Source: Peredibacter sp045999315
GTDB lineage: Bacteria > Bdellovibrionota > Bacteriovoracia > Bacteriovoracales > Bacteriovoracaceae
NCBI RefSeq assembly: GCF_045999315.1
Contig: NZ_CP174607.1
Coordinates: 248,001 to 312,000 of the forward strand
Length of the DNA: 64,000 nt
Direction: 5' to 3'
This document shows, piece by piece, positions 49,355 to 58,438 of this stretch. The translations under genes and the position numbers were made by a program. The notes beneath the pieces were generated by a model that searched no databases, had not been told where the DNA came from, and saw only the letters and a list, made by a program, of their open reading frames with translations. Positions within the stretch are counted from its first letter, which is position 1. Every line of letters begins with the position of its first letter.

Positions 49355-51062
49355 AAAACTTCAATTTCATCTTAAATCAGATGATCGAATAAAATCGGGA
49401 GAACGCTTCCGAGACCAACTAAAATTAATGGCCAAGCCCGAGACCGGTTTTATTAAGGCCATTGTTATCAATACACTCGCAGTAAGTATGTTAAGTCTTG
49501 GCGTCCCACTTGCCATTCAAGTGATCATCAACAACATCGGTGTAAGAACAATGACCCAACCACTCGTGGTTCTTTGCTTACTACTTCTTTTTATTTTGTC
49601 TTGTAGTGGAACGCTTCAGACCATTCAAACCTATACGGTAGAGATTCTTCAACGAAGACTTTTTGTTCGTTATGGTTTGATTATTTCAGAACGCCTGACC
49701 TGGTACCAGGACAAGTATTTTAAAGAAGCGAACTCTCCGGATCTGATTAACCGCTACTTTGACATCATGATCATGCAATCAAGCATGGTGACCTTTTTTG
49801 TGAGTGGTTTCGGTTTTATTATCCAGTTTCTGATTGGCTTCTCTCTTCTTGCTTTCTATCACCCTTACTTCCTGGGCTTTGCTGGCTTTATGGCCCAGTT
49901 CCTTTTCATCAACTGGATGTTATTCGGACCTGATGGAGTGAAGGCAGGATCACCAGAGGCAGATGGAAAATATGAAGTTGTCAGCTGGGTGGAAGAGCTC
50001 TCACGTGTTCGAAACATTTTCTCCTCTGATAATGGCAAGGACTTTTCCAATAGTAAGATGACTCATCTATTCAACCGCTGGTTGGAAGTAAGAAATAATC
50101 TTTTCAACTTTCAATTCCGCCAACACATAGGTCTCCAAATTTTTGGCGTAGTGATGAACATACTACTTTTAGGAATGGGCGGCTTTCTCGTCCTTAAAGG
50201 TGAACTATCCGCCGGTCAGTTGGTGGCGGCGGCTCTCGTGGTGAATAGTATTATTGCCAGTCTGCCAAACCTTCAGAACTTTTTCTTTAGTGTTTACAAC
50301 TACTCTACTGCCTTGGATATGACTGCCCGTTTTTATGATTATCCACTGGAACAAGTTAAGGATGATGTTCAAACTCCAAAGAGTTATGACTTCTCATTTG
50401 AGGGCCTTAAATTTGAGCCAAATTATGAGTTCAACTTTGGCTACAAAGAGGGAACTAAGAATTTGATCCTGGTGAAAAGCTTTTCTTCAATTCAACTTTT
50501 CTATGAGGCCCTGATGGGATTCTCAGAACACAGAGAAGGAAAAATCAAATTTGATAATCTTCTCGTTGATGATGTTGATATCGGAGAGGTCAGAAACCAC
50601 ATCATGATCATCCGTCATGATCAGTTCTTTGCTGGTACTGTAAGAGAAAATTTAATCGGGCTTGGGAACAAAAAATTTACCACTACCGAAATTGAAGAAG
50701 TCCTGGCACTCGTAGGTCTAACGGAGAACATCGCAAAACTCCCACAAGGGATTGATACACCTATTCGTCCGAACGGTTTCCCTTTTTCGAAGTCTCAGCT
50801 TCTGGCCATCCAAGTTGCTCGTGCTCTCTTGCTTAGACCTAAAATTCTTCTTGTCACACCTGATTTCGAGCAGATTTCAAGTTACAAACGTAAGCTGGTT
50901 TATAAGGAACTCCTGGACAAAAAATATCCATGGACTCTCCTCTTTTTTACCCAGCGTTTCTATAAAGGTGACTTCGATCGCTATACTGTTTTTGAAAGGT
51001 CCTCAATGAGAGACATCAAGGGCGAAAGCGAGCTTCTGAAGGAGATTGAAAACAATGGCTAA
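49347..51062 (+). CDS. ABC exporter subunit with degenerate ATPase domain
   Basis: A 571-residue protein with the layout of a type I secretion ABC exporter: membrane domain of about six segments (35-310) and a C-terminal nucleotide-binding-domain fold (about 345-560). All ATP-handling motifs are lost. The Walker A position reads VKSFSSIQLF (376-385, no GxxGxGKS/T); the signature reads FSKSQ (480-484) rather than LSGGQ; Walker B reads KILLVTPDFE (499-508), with Asp-Glu replaced by Thr-Pro; and the switch His position reads TQR. The fold is otherwise well kept, and the gene is intact and coupled to neighbours, which argues against a decaying pseudogene. Confidence 0.85.
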   Translation: MSRKLQFHLKSDDRIKSGERFRDQLKLMAKPETGFIKAIVINTLAVSMLSLGVPLAIQVIINNIGVRTMTQPLVVLCLLLLFILSCSGTLQTIQTYTVEILQRRLFVRYGLIISERLTWYQDKYFKEANSPDLINRYFDIMIMQSSMVTFFVSGFGFIIQFLIGFSLLAFYHPYFLGFAGFMAQFLFINWMLFGPDGVKAGSPEADGKYEVVSWVEELSRVRNIFSSDNGKDFSNSKMTHLFNRWLEVRNNLFNFQFRQHIGLQIFGVVMNILLLGMGGFLVLKGELSAGQLVAAALVVNSIIASLPNLQNFFFSVYNYSTALDMTARFYDYPLEQVKDDVQTPKSYDFSFEGLKFEPNYEFNFGYKEGTKNLILVKSFSSIQLFYEALMGFSEHREGKIKFDNLLVDDVDIGEVRNHIMIIRHDQFFAGTVRENLIGLGNKKFTTTEIEEVLALVGLTENIAKLPQGIDTPIRPNGFPFSKSQLLAIQVARALLLRPKILLVTPDFEQISSYKRKLVYKELLDKKYPWTLLFFTQRFYKGDFDRYTVFERSSMRDIKGESELLKEIENNG

Positions 51063-52158
51063 GTTAGAAAAGAAAAATACAGATCCGGTCTCGGCCTACG
51101 CCAACATCCCGGACACGTATCAGGAGACTTATGCTGAAACTCCTAAAAAAATGCTTCAGCTTCATGATTTGCCCGAATCAGCAAAACTTATTACTCGTTT
51201 AGTGGTTGTTTTCTTTCTGTTCATGATGGTGTTTTTGATTGCCATTCCTTGGCAGCAGACTTCAGATGGTTCAGGAAAAGTGATGGCCTATCTTCCTCAG
51301 GATCGCGTTCAGAACATCCACGCCACTGTTACCGGTCGTATTAAAAAGTGGTTTGTGAAAGAAGGTTCATTTGTAAAACAAGGTGATCCAGTCATGGAAC
51401 TGGTGGACATCGATCCAAACTACATGGCCCGATTAAAAGTGGAATTTGAAGCGGCAAAAAGCCAATACGAAGCGGCCCAAGCGGTGGTAAAGACCGCGAA
51501 GTTCGATTATGACCGTCAGACAGATCTTTACAATAAAGGCATCAGCTCACGTAAGGACATGGAACAAGCGATCATCGCTTATAAGACAGCACAATCTGAA
51601 GAGGCCCAGGCCCTAGCAAACTTCACTCAAATGCAGTCACGCTTCTCGAGACAAGAGTCACAATTGGTACTCGCACCAACAGACGGAACAATCGTCAGAC
51701 TCCTCGTTGGTACGAGCTCTGTTGTTGTCAATCAGGGACAAGTGGTCGCGATTTTCGTTCCAAAAAGTAGTCAACTTTCGGCCCACATTTTCATTCGCGG
51801 TAATGATCTTCCTCTGGTCTATGAAGGAAGAAAGGTCCGCCTTCAGTTTGAAGGTTGGCCCGCCATTCAGTTCTCAGGCTGGCCGTCAGTTGCCGTTGGT
51901 ACATTCGGTGGAGTTGTGAGTTTTGTAGATCAGACCGCGACACCAGAGGGTCTATTCCGAGTCATTGTTCTTCCAGAAAAGAATGAAAAATGGCCGGAGT
52001 CACGCTTCATCCGCCAGGGGACTCGAGTTAATGGATGGATTCTACTTAATAACGTGGCACTTGGTTATGAACTATGGAGACAGTTTAACGGCTTCCCTCC
52101 TTCTCTCGATGCGGCCCCAAGTGCACTTGAGACATCGACCCAAGAGATTCCGGAGTAA
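51055..52158 (+). CDS. HlyD-family periplasmic adaptor protein
   Basis: A 367-residue membrane fusion protein. One membrane segment (about 45-65: LVVVFFLFMMVFLIAIPW), a biotinyl-lipoyl half (HATVTGRIKKWFVKEGSFVKQGDPVMELVDID), a coiled-coil hairpin (about 115-195), the second half (LVLAPTDGTIVRLLVGTSSVVVNQGQVVAIFV), then beta-barrel domains. It would link the inner-membrane exporter to the TolC-like channel. ATG 51055 lies inside the end of the exporter gene; the TTG three codons earlier is too close to GGAG. Confidence 0.9.
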   Translation: MAKLEKKNTDPVSAYANIPDTYQETYAETPKKMLQLHDLPESAKLITRLVVVFFLFMMVFLIAIPWQQTSDGSGKVMAYLPQDRVQNIHATVTGRIKKWFVKEGSFVKQGDPVMELVDIDPNYMARLKVEFEAAKSQYEAAQAVVKTAKFDYDRQTDLYNKGISSRKDMEQAIIAYKTAQSEEAQALANFTQMQSRFSRQESQLVLAPTDGTIVRLLVGTSSVVVNQGQVVAIFVPKSSQLSAHIFIRGNDLPLVYEGRKVRLQFEGWPAIQFSGWPSVAVGTFGGVVSFVDQTATPEGLFRVIVLPEKNEKWPESRFIRQGTRVNGWILLNNVALGYELWRQFNGFPPSLDAAPSALETSTQEIPE

Positions 52159-52162
52159 GAGC

Positions 52163-53554
52163 ATGAAGTATCTTTTTTTCTTTTTAATGAGCATGCCGGT
52201 CTATGGGGCCATCTCTCCGGCCTTGGTTAAAGACAGCGCTTTGAAATATCACCCAACCGTCATCGCGGCCCTGGAAAAAATGCGTGCAGGAGAAGAGGCC
52301 GTGAGAGGTGCGCGAGGTGCTTTTGATACCAGAGTTGTTTCTGATTATAAGAGACAAACCAAACATGATTGGAACAGCACTGTATCTCGTACCTTTCTTG
52401 AAAAACCTCTGAGAGTTGCTAACTCAAAGATCTACGCGGGTTCTGAGCAAATCAGTAATGCCAACGGTAAATTTTCTCCGGTCTACAATACCGGAAACCC
52501 GGTATCAACTGGCCAAGTGGGAAATTATTCAGTTCTCGGTTTGAAGTTATCATTGTGGAAAAATCTTTTACTCGACCCTGATCGCGCCAGATTTAAAAAT
52601 GCGAAGTTCGACGCAAAAATGGCCAGGGCCGAGAAAACATTAACCGATCTCGACATTGGAAGATTAGGCCAACTTGCCTACTGGGAATGGGTCACTGCCA
52701 ACAAGGTAAAGAATGTTTACGAGGAACTTCTCAAGAATGGTGAAACTCGAAATGAGTACCTACTTGATCGAAATGCCAAGGGTGATATTGCCAAAATTAT
52801 TGTGACTGAGAATGAGCAATACGTAGCAAATCGCAAGGGTTCACTTCAGTCCGCTAAAGAACGTCTGCTTCGGGCCGAGTTTGCTCTCTCGCTTTTTTAT
52901 CGAGATGAAAATGGCGAGCCCATCATTCCGAGTTCTACTGAAGTTTATGAGGACTATCCCAGCAAGCTTGCCACTCTCATGGAGAATCTTGACCTCAATT
53001 CCAGTATCGACGAACTCATGAACAAGCGCCCAGATTTGAAAAATCTCGCCTTGAGGGTCGAGAAGTCTGATGTTGATTTGGAACTTGCCCGGCAGGATCT
53101 CAAACCTCAGATCGATGTTACAACTGAGTACTTTCAAAGAACGGAGGCCAATATCACCATGCCTCGCGATTATTTGATGGTGATGGCCCAAATCAATGTT
53201 CCGATTGAACGAAATTTAGGGAATGGTAACATTGCTGCCGCTCGCGCTCGTAAAATGGTGGCCCAAAGTGAAATGAAACTCGGGCAACAATCGTATAAGT
53301 TTGAAGTGATGGCCCTAAGACAATCTCTTCATCTACGTCTGGAACAAGTGGCCCAATCTGAAATTGAATTCTCAAAAGCAAAAGAACTAGTGGCCTCAGA
53401 GACCTACAAATTTAAGTCAGGTGGAGGGAACTTGTATTTGGTGAACTTAAGAGAAGAAGCTCAAGCAAATGCAGAGGCCTCTTTTCATGAATCACGGCTT
53501 GCTTTTATGGACACATTGTTAAGCTATCAAGCTTTGGTGAGTACAGCAGAGTAA
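52163..53554 (+). CDS. TolC-like outer-membrane efflux protein
   Basis: A 463-residue outer-membrane factor with a signal peptide ending near VYGA. Long helices (GEEAVRGARGAFDTRVVSDYKRQ, LELARQDLKPQIDVTTEYFQRTE) with Ala/Gln/Glu-rich heptads are typical of the periplasmic tunnel, and the second copy follows (NLALRVEKSDVDLELARQDL). ATG 52163 has GGAG upstream, 4 bases after the HlyD stop. A bidirectional terminator follows, closing the four-gene operon. Confidence 0.9.
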   Translation: MKYLFFFLMSMPVYGAISPALVKDSALKYHPTVIAALEKMRAGEEAVRGARGAFDTRVVSDYKRQTKHDWNSTVSRTFLEKPLRVANSKIYAGSEQISNANGKFSPVYNTGNPVSTGQVGNYSVLGLKLSLWKNLLLDPDRARFKNAKFDAKMARAEKTLTDLDIGRLGQLAYWEWVTANKVKNVYEELLKNGETRNEYLLDRNAKGDIAKIIVTENEQYVANRKGSLQSAKERLLRAEFALSLFYRDENGEPIIPSSTEVYEDYPSKLATLMENLDLNSSIDELMNKRPDLKNLALRVEKSDVDLELARQDLKPQIDVTTEYFQRTEANITMPRDYLMVMAQINVPIERNLGNGNIAAARARKMVAQSEMKLGQQSYKFEVMALRQSLHLRLEQVAQSEIEFSKAKELVASETYKFKSGGGNLYLVNLREEAQANAEASFHESRLAFMDTLLSYQALVSTAE

Positions 53555-53585
53555 AAAAAAGGCCCTCGTTTGAGGGCCTTTTTAT
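53555..53585. terminator. Bidirectional terminator
   Basis: Stem GGCCCTC / GAGGGCC with loop GTTT, flanked by an A tract on the left and a T tract on the right, so it can stop the tolC-like operon (plus) and the outer-membrane protein gene (minus). Confidence 0.9.
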
Positions 53586-53591
53586 TTTGGC

Positions 53592-54542
53592 TTACTTAAT
53601 TTGATAAGAGATCCAAGCTCCGGCCCAGAACGACTGATCCGAGAAAGGAACGTCATTCACGAAGGCACCTACGTATGGGAAAATGTTGAACTTCGGAGTG
53701 ATATCTTTTGAATATCCAACAAACACGTTCTGCCAGTAATCCTTGAACACCGGCTGCTTATCGTTAAGAGATTTCCAACGACGGTCGTTCTCTTGCATAA
53801 CTTCGTAATAAACCTGAAGACGTGAAGTATCGTCGATAGTGTATTGAACGAATGGAGCAACATAAATACGCATACGAGTATAGTTATAGCGATCATCGAA
53901 GACCCAGTTACGGAATTGACCGAAGATACCTAGCTGCCACGTTTTATTGAAGTCGTAAGTAGGAAGATAACCAAGCTCAACTTGATGAGTAGTAGAACCT
54001 AGGCCACGGTTGGCCGAGTTACGAGAAGCACGGCTCACCGGCATACGCATACCCGGACGGATCCAAAGGTTGAATTTTTTATCAGTCGATGAGTAAACCA
54101 CACCTTGAAAACCCACAAGGAAATCTTCTAGTTCAATAAAAGATCTGTCCTCTGGAGCTTTCATATCAGTTGGAGAAGCAAGTGGAGTCATGAAACGTGG
54201 GTTAACCACGAAATTCATTCTCGCCCCGAAGTTAAAGTTGAAACTGATTTGATGCCATAGGTTGGTCGGCCATGTATCTTGGTTCTTCTTTTCACCACTT
54301 GGAGCCTGACCCCATTCAGGTGAAATCGCAGCGTTTCTCCACTGACCTTTGCCCATATCACGGAAAGTAGGAGTCGTTAAAACTCCGAAGTAGCCGATAC
54401 GAAGACGGTCCGAGAACTTTTTGAAACTCGTTTTTTCTACGACCTCTGTAGTTGAGATGACAGAAGTCTGCTTGTTTTGTGCCGAGGCAACAGAGACCAT
54501 CAGGACAAAAAATGAGAGCCCAAAGAGAAAAGAACTTTTCAT
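53592..54542 (-). CDS. Outer-membrane beta-barrel protein of unknown function
   Basis: A 316-residue protein with a signal peptide (ending VASAQ) and repeated amphipathic strands rich in Trp, Tyr and Asn, such as LWHQISFNFNFGARMNFVVNPRF, WIRPGMRM and TWQLGIFGQFRNWVF. The last strand ends SFWAGAWISYQIK, with an aromatic-rich terminal strand as expected for barrel assembly. It has no identified ligand. Strong codon bias and a near-consensus promoter imply abundance. It converges on the export operon through a shared terminator. Confidence 0.75.
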   Translation of the reverse strand: MKSSFLFGLSFFVLMVSVASAQNKQTSVISTTEVVEKTSFKKFSDRLRIGYFGVLTTPTFRDMGKGQWRNAAISPEWGQAPSGEKKNQDTWPTNLWHQISFNFNFGARMNFVVNPRFMTPLASPTDMKAPEDRSFIELEDFLVGFQGVVYSSTDKKFNLWIRPGMRMPVSRASRNSANRGLGSTTHQVELGYLPTYDFNKTWQLGIFGQFRNWVFDDRYNYTRMRIYVAPFVQYTIDDTSRLQVYYEVMQENDRRWKSLNDKQPVFKDYWQNVFVGYSKDITPKFNIFPYVGAFVNDVPFSDQSFWAGAWISYQIK

Positions 54543-54590
54543 AGTGACGTTGCCTTCCTTACAATCATTAAATTTTTTTCAATAACTTCG

Positions 54591-54619
54591 ATTCTAAGCA
54601 AATTTGTCTAGAATCTCAA
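54591..54619 (-). promoter_or_regulatory. Promoter of the outer-membrane protein gene
   Basis: Minus-strand TTGAGA (54614-54619), 17 bases, TAGAAT (54591-54596). The leader of about 40 bases contains AAGGAAGG as a ribosome site ten bases before the ATG. Confidence 0.75.
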
Positions 54620-54702
54620 AGTATATTCGATTCGTCTCATGTAGATTAAGGTATGACAATAATAATTTTTCGTGGTGCAAAATTGGCACCGGGGGATGTT
54701 AG

Positions 54703-54948
54703 ATGAGCAGTGAAAAGCAACAAATTCTTACTTCGTTTTTTCAGTCACTGGAGAAGATGGAATCAGATGACATGATGGCCTTAGTTGAAAAACATCTTAA
54801 GGATGAAGACGTTGAAATCTTCGTTCAGCACATTGAAACTTTCTACGGAATCACTGACGACGAAGAACTAGGAATGCTGGCACAACTTATGGTGACAGGT
54901 TATCTAGCTGCGAAACACGAACAAAGTTTGAAAACCACTCTCAACTAA
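54703..54948 (+). CDS. Small acidic hypothetical protein (81 aa)
   Basis: Not recognised. An all-helical, acidic protein (SFFQSLEKMESDDMMALVEKHLKDEDVEIF) without signal or membrane segment. A GGGGGATGTTAG sequence upstream provides a ribosome site. It converges on the next gene, overlapping its end by 4 bases. Confidence 0.65.
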   Translation: MSSEKQQILTSFFQSLEKMESDDMMALVEKHLKDEDVEIFVQHIETFYGITDDEELGMLAQLMVTGYLAAKHEQSLKTTLN

Positions 54949-55781
54949 GAATTGAGATCAAACTGAATTTGAATCCAGAAGCGGCGCATAGCCGCTAGTT
55001 CCTGAAGATAGAACCAGGTTGTTTGTAGAGATGAAACATCATTGGTTTGCTTCGAAAGAATCCTGAAGAGATCAGTCATCGTATCGGTGATGACGCCAAA
55101 TTCAAAAACATCTTTTAACTCTTCCAGAATGAACTCTTCGCAATCATTAAATTGAACGCGATTAGTTTCATTCTGGATGTTCATTTCAATTCCAGCAGAA
55201 GTCACTAAAGATTCAAGAGATTGGAAGTTTCTAATAGCGAGTTCTCGGTCACCTAAAGGCCCAAGCTTAATGATATCTTCAGATGCAACCGACATCGTGA
55301 ACGAAATTTGGAAACCTTTCTGCTTTTTGGTCAGCCACCAGCTGAAGCCAGGATCAGAAATGTTGCACATCATCTCTTCACGCATTGGGAATCTGCGATT
55401 GTGAATCTGATCATGAATGATTTCGGCCTGAGACGATTCTTCAACCATGAAGAACTTTAGACGATGGGCCAAATCTTCTATCCCACCCTCTAAAAGGCGC
55501 AGGCTTGGATAGTTTTCAGGTCTTTCCAAAATTTGGATGTAATCTTCGCGGATGTTCTGAGACACAAATGTGCGAACCACGAACACCGAAGTTGCTTTTT
55601 GAACGTGATAAATTAGTCCCGGGCCTTCCGGAAACTCATTATTTTCTTCCTGCGGAATCTCTTCCTGAGAATAACCTTCCATGTCTTCGATCGACATGGG
55701 CTCCATCATTTCTCGGCCTTCGCCGAAATTTGAATCAAAGTGCTTAAATGTCTCGTTCACTAAAAGTTCGATCTCATCCAT
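54945..55781 (-). CDS. Hypothetical acidic protein (278 aa)
   Basis: Not recognised. A cytoplasmic protein with an acidic, disordered-looking N-terminus (about 20-50, EEIPQEENNEFPEG) and a mixed alpha/beta body; no catalytic motif was found. GAGG precedes the ATG. The yggT-like gene lies 7 bases upstream on the same strand, so both are probably co-transcribed. Confidence 0.68.
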   Translation of the reverse strand: MDEIELLVNETFKHFDSNFGEGREMMEPMSIEDMEGYSQEEIPQEENNEFPEGPGLIYHVQKATSVFVVRTFVSQNIREDYIQILERPENYPSLRLLEGGIEDLAHRLKFFMVEESSQAEIIHDQIHNRRFPMREEMMCNISDPGFSWWLTKKQKGFQISFTMSVASEDIIKLGPLGDRELAIRNFQSLESLVTSAGIEMNIQNETNRVQFNDCEEFILEELKDVFEFGVITDTMTDLFRILSKQTNDVSSLQTTWFYLQELAAMRRFWIQIQFDLNS

Positions 55782-55788
55782 GAAGACC

Positions 55789-56010
55789 TCACAGTATGTA
55801 CATTAGTATTTGAATTAAAATAATGATGATCATTGGAGAAGGATCAAGTGGAATGTCCTTCGGAAGCATCTCACGAATGGGTCTCTGAGGAGCGTCTGCA
55901 ATTTTATGCAGGACCTGGGCCCATTGTTGACGACGAACATCTGGAAAGTAACTCAAGATGACATCGGCAATAATGATGTAAATGAAAAGCTGTAATAAAT
56001 AATGAATCAT
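55789..56010 (-). CDS. YggT family membrane protein
   Basis: A 73-residue protein made of two hydrophobic segments around the family signature: IIADVILSYFPDVRRQQW, then ADAPQRPIREMLPKDIPLDPSPMIIIILIQIL. The pattern P-x-R-x-x-LP...DxSP is typical of a single YggT repeat. YggT proteins have been linked to turgor and division-site functions in some bacteria, but the role here is unknown. Confidence 0.88.
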   Translation of the reverse strand: MIHYLLQLFIYIIIADVILSYFPDVRRQQWAQVLHKIADAPQRPIREMLPKDIPLDPSPMIIIILIQILMYIL

Positions 56011-56083
56011 TACTTAACATTTTGAAGTGAAGAGAGAGGAATGAAAAGAAAAAAGATGAGAGAGTTTTTCTCTCTCATCTTCG

Positions 56084-56434
56084 TTATTCGAATTTGTAGT
56101 TTGCCATGATCGAAGCAATGGCGAAGAGAACAAGAGATGCGAAGTACGCAGGTCTTCCATATTTTGGAAAACGACGAGCGATCATCGCTCCGCCAATACC
56201 GATGATGAACCAGATTGCCATCTTCACTTTGATCCAAAGGGGCCATCCGCCAGTGTGGCCAATACCCATGCGGGCCATAAGTCCCATACCACCCACAAGA
56301 GTGAAAAGAGTCGCAATACCGGTCAAAATCTTAATGTGTCGGGCGCTCCCGCCATAAAAACTAATCGCAAGTCCTGTGAACAGGATAACGATCGAAGTTA
56401 GGTGGATAATTTTATAATTTTCGTAAGTGATCAC
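56084..56434 (-). CDS. Small four-helix membrane protein (SirB2-like)
   Basis: A 116-residue inner-membrane protein with four hydrophobic helices. The opening YENYKIIHLTSIVILFTGLAISFYGG and HTGGWPLWIKVKMAIWFIIGIGGAMIARRFPK resemble the SirB2/YoaI-type or small cytochrome-like membrane families, with a conserved His in helix 1 and HTGGWP before helix 3. This assignment is tentative. The start is GTG 56434 behind AGAGGAG; pepD ends 12 bases upstream on the same strand. Confidence 0.7.
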   Translation of the reverse strand: MITYENYKIIHLTSIVILFTGLAISFYGGSARHIKILTGIATLFTLVGGMGLMARMGIGHTGGWPLWIKVKMAIWFIIGIGGAMIARRFPKYGRPAYFASLVLFAIASIMANYKFE

Positions 56435-56445
56435 AGCTTCTCCTC

Positions 56446-57894
56446 TTAAAGGGCCTTCAATACTTCTTTAAATAATTTCCAAAAAGTCTCAACCGATGGA
56501 ATGTGCACTCTTTCCTGTGGTGAGTGAGCACCCATGATCGTAGGTCCAAATGAGACGGCATCAATTGGGCCAATTTTGTCTCTTAAAATACCACATTCAA
56601 GACCTGCATGAATCGCCGTTACTTTGGCCTTTTTCTGAAACAAGGCCTGGTATTTATCGGCCACCAGGTCCAAAAGTTTGTTCTCGCGCACTGGTTTCCA
56701 GCTCGGGTACTCACCGTTCTTTGAAAACTCGAGACCAAAACCATGGGCAAGGGCCTGAACTTGGTTTTCTAGACCCACACACTCTCCACGATCGAAGAAT
56801 CGAAGTGAACTTTGAAGGTAGAATTGACCACGAACCATGAGGGAAATTGCAAGATTGTTACTAAGCGAAACTAGTTCTTTGTTGCTGGCCAGATCATAAG
56901 CATGAGCACCGTGAGGGAAGGCCACCAGAAACCCTTGAAGAAGTTTCAGGTCTTGAGCATCAACCACTTCAGTGATCATTTCAACTTCCTCTACTTTCGT
57001 AAAGAAACTACGATCATTTTCCGGCATGAATGACCGCCAACGGGCCTCAACTTTTTTTGCCACTTCTTCTGCAGTTTTCGAGTCCTTCAGAACCACCAAT
57101 GCAAAAGCATCACGTGGGATAATATTGTGGGCCTTACCACCTCTCCACTCTGAAAGTTCAAATGAACCTTCCGGCATTGAAGTGATCCAATCCATCAAAA
57201 ACTTAATGGCATTTCCTCTTTGCTCGTGGATATCCACACCTGAGTGGCCACCAAGGAATCCACCAACAGTTAGTTTGTAGCTTTTCCCTTTAAGTTTAGT
57301 TGGAACCATTTTCACAGTTTTCTTAAACTCGTAATCAATCCCGCCAGCGCAACCAATATAAAGACTGCCCCACTCTTCTGTATCGAGGTTCAGCATCTTC
57401 TTTCCTTTAAGGAAATTCGCGTCCACTCCCCAAGCGCCTTTAAGGCCCGTCTCCTCATCAATCGTGAAAAGCAGTTCCAGCGGCGGATGAGAAACAGTTT
57501 TGTCATACATAAGAGCGAGAGCGGCGGCACATCCGATGCCGTTATCGGCACCAAGAGTTGTGCGATCGGCTTTGATCCAATCTCCATCTCTGAAAGTGAC
57601 AATCGGATCTTGAGCGAAGTTAATGTTTCGATCAGGAGTAGCGTCCGTCACCATGTCCATGTGGTTTTGAATGATCACGGTTTCGTGATTTTCATAACCA
57701 GGAGTTGCCGGAACATAAACGATTACGTTCCCCACTTCATCGGTATGAGTTTTAAGTTTTAATGTTTCCGCTTCTTTTAAAATGAACTCACGAAACTTAT
57801 CTTCCTTGCGAGAAGGTCTAGGTAATTGATTGATGGTATGGAAAAGACTCCAAAGGGCCTTGGGTTCGGCCGGAAAATGCTCTGGGATATACAT
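56446..57894 (-). CDS. pepD: Aminoacyl-histidine dipeptidase
   Basis: A 482-residue M20-family metallopeptidase. The metal motifs are intact: IIQNHMDMV (first His/Asp), LGADNGIGCA (bridging Asp), FTIDEETGLKGAWGVD (catalytic Glu pair), NLDTEEWG, and late HAGLECGIL. These enzymes cleave Xaa-His dipeptides including carnosine. ATG 57894 (MYIPEHF) is preferred to ATG 57906 because GAGG lies six bases upstream. Confidence 0.93.
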   Translation of the reverse strand: MYIPEHFPAEPKALWSLFHTINQLPRPSRKEDKFREFILKEAETLKLKTHTDEVGNVIVYVPATPGYENHETVIIQNHMDMVTDATPDRNINFAQDPIVTFRDGDWIKADRTTLGADNGIGCAAALALMYDKTVSHPPLELLFTIDEETGLKGAWGVDANFLKGKKMLNLDTEEWGSLYIGCAGGIDYEFKKTVKMVPTKLKGKSYKLTVGGFLGGHSGVDIHEQRGNAIKFLMDWITSMPEGSFELSEWRGGKAHNIIPRDAFALVVLKDSKTAEEVAKKVEARWRSFMPENDRSFFTKVEEVEMITEVVDAQDLKLLQGFLVAFPHGAHAYDLASNKELVSLSNNLAISLMVRGQFYLQSSLRFFDRGECVGLENQVQALAHGFGLEFSKNGEYPSWKPVRENKLLDLVADKYQALFQKKAKVTAIHAGLECGILRDKIGPIDAVSFGPTIMGAHSPQERVHIPSVETFWKLFKEVLKAL

Positions 57895-58030
57895 GGTTGA
57901 CCTCATGTTAAGTCAGTAATTTTTATAGTCTTTTACCCCCAGCTTCCCCCTTTGTCAGCTGTGAGAATTGACAATCTGCCCAAGCAATTTTAAAAGGAAG
58001 CATTTTATAAGTACTTATTTGGAGGTTTCC

Positions 58031-58354
58031 ATGAAACTTAAGACTCTTGTTGTAGCTTCACTCATGGCCCTATTTACAAGTTCTGCTTTCGCTCAATGGT
58101 TTCCTGGAATCGTTCAGGTTTCAGTTCTTCCGGGCCAAGTAGCTTTTGTCGTTTCTAACCCGCACCCGCAACCAATTATTTGTAGTGGCCAAGTTTACGG
58201 TCAGACTGTTTATGGACAAGTCTTTACGACTTTCTTCCTTGAGCAAGTTCTTCCGATCGGTGGCTACCGTTATGCTTACGTGAACGCAGTTCCTTATGCT
58301 CCATTCGCTCGCGGATGGGCAAACATCAACTGTCGCTTCGCTGGTTGGTGGTAA
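58031..58354 (+). CDS. Small secreted protein of unknown function (107 aa)
   Basis: Not recognised. A clear signal peptide (MKLKTLVVASLMALFTSSAFA) is followed by a strand-rich mature part of about 86 residues with two Cys (IICSG and NINCRF), which could form a disulfide, and many aromatic residues (GGYRYAYVNAVPYAPFARGW). ATG 58031 follows a perfect GGAGG. Biased codon use suggests strong expression. Two hairpins end the transcript. Confidence 0.8.
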   Translation: MKLKTLVVASLMALFTSSAFAQWFPGIVQVSVLPGQVAFVVSNPHPQPIICSGQVYGQTVYGQVFTTFFLEQVLPIGGYRYAYVNAVPYAPFARGWANINCRFAGWW

Positions 58355-58380
58355 TTTTTAAAATAAGATAGAAATGAAAT

Positions 58381-58438
58381 GGGTCGCACGACATGCGACC
58401 CCAGAAAAACAAAAGCCCTCGGAAGAGGGCTTTTTTTT
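58381..58438 (+). terminator. Tandem hairpins ending in a T tract
   Basis: First hairpin GGGTCGCA-CGACA-TGCGACCC (58381-58401); second AAAGCCCTC-GGAA-GAGGGCTTT (58412-58433), followed by T residues to 58438. The second is a standard terminator, and can also act for the convergent rhodanese-like gene. Confidence 0.88.

Noticed and set aside
49347..51062. Pseudo-ABC gene as an ordinary pseudogene
   Set aside because: There is no stop or frameshift, the fold pattern is kept and overlaps with neighbours are maintained; only the catalytic motifs are gone.
51965..52162. TolC-like protein starting inside the HlyD gene
   Set aside because: The stretch is HlyD sequence in another frame; the signal peptide begins at ATG 52163.
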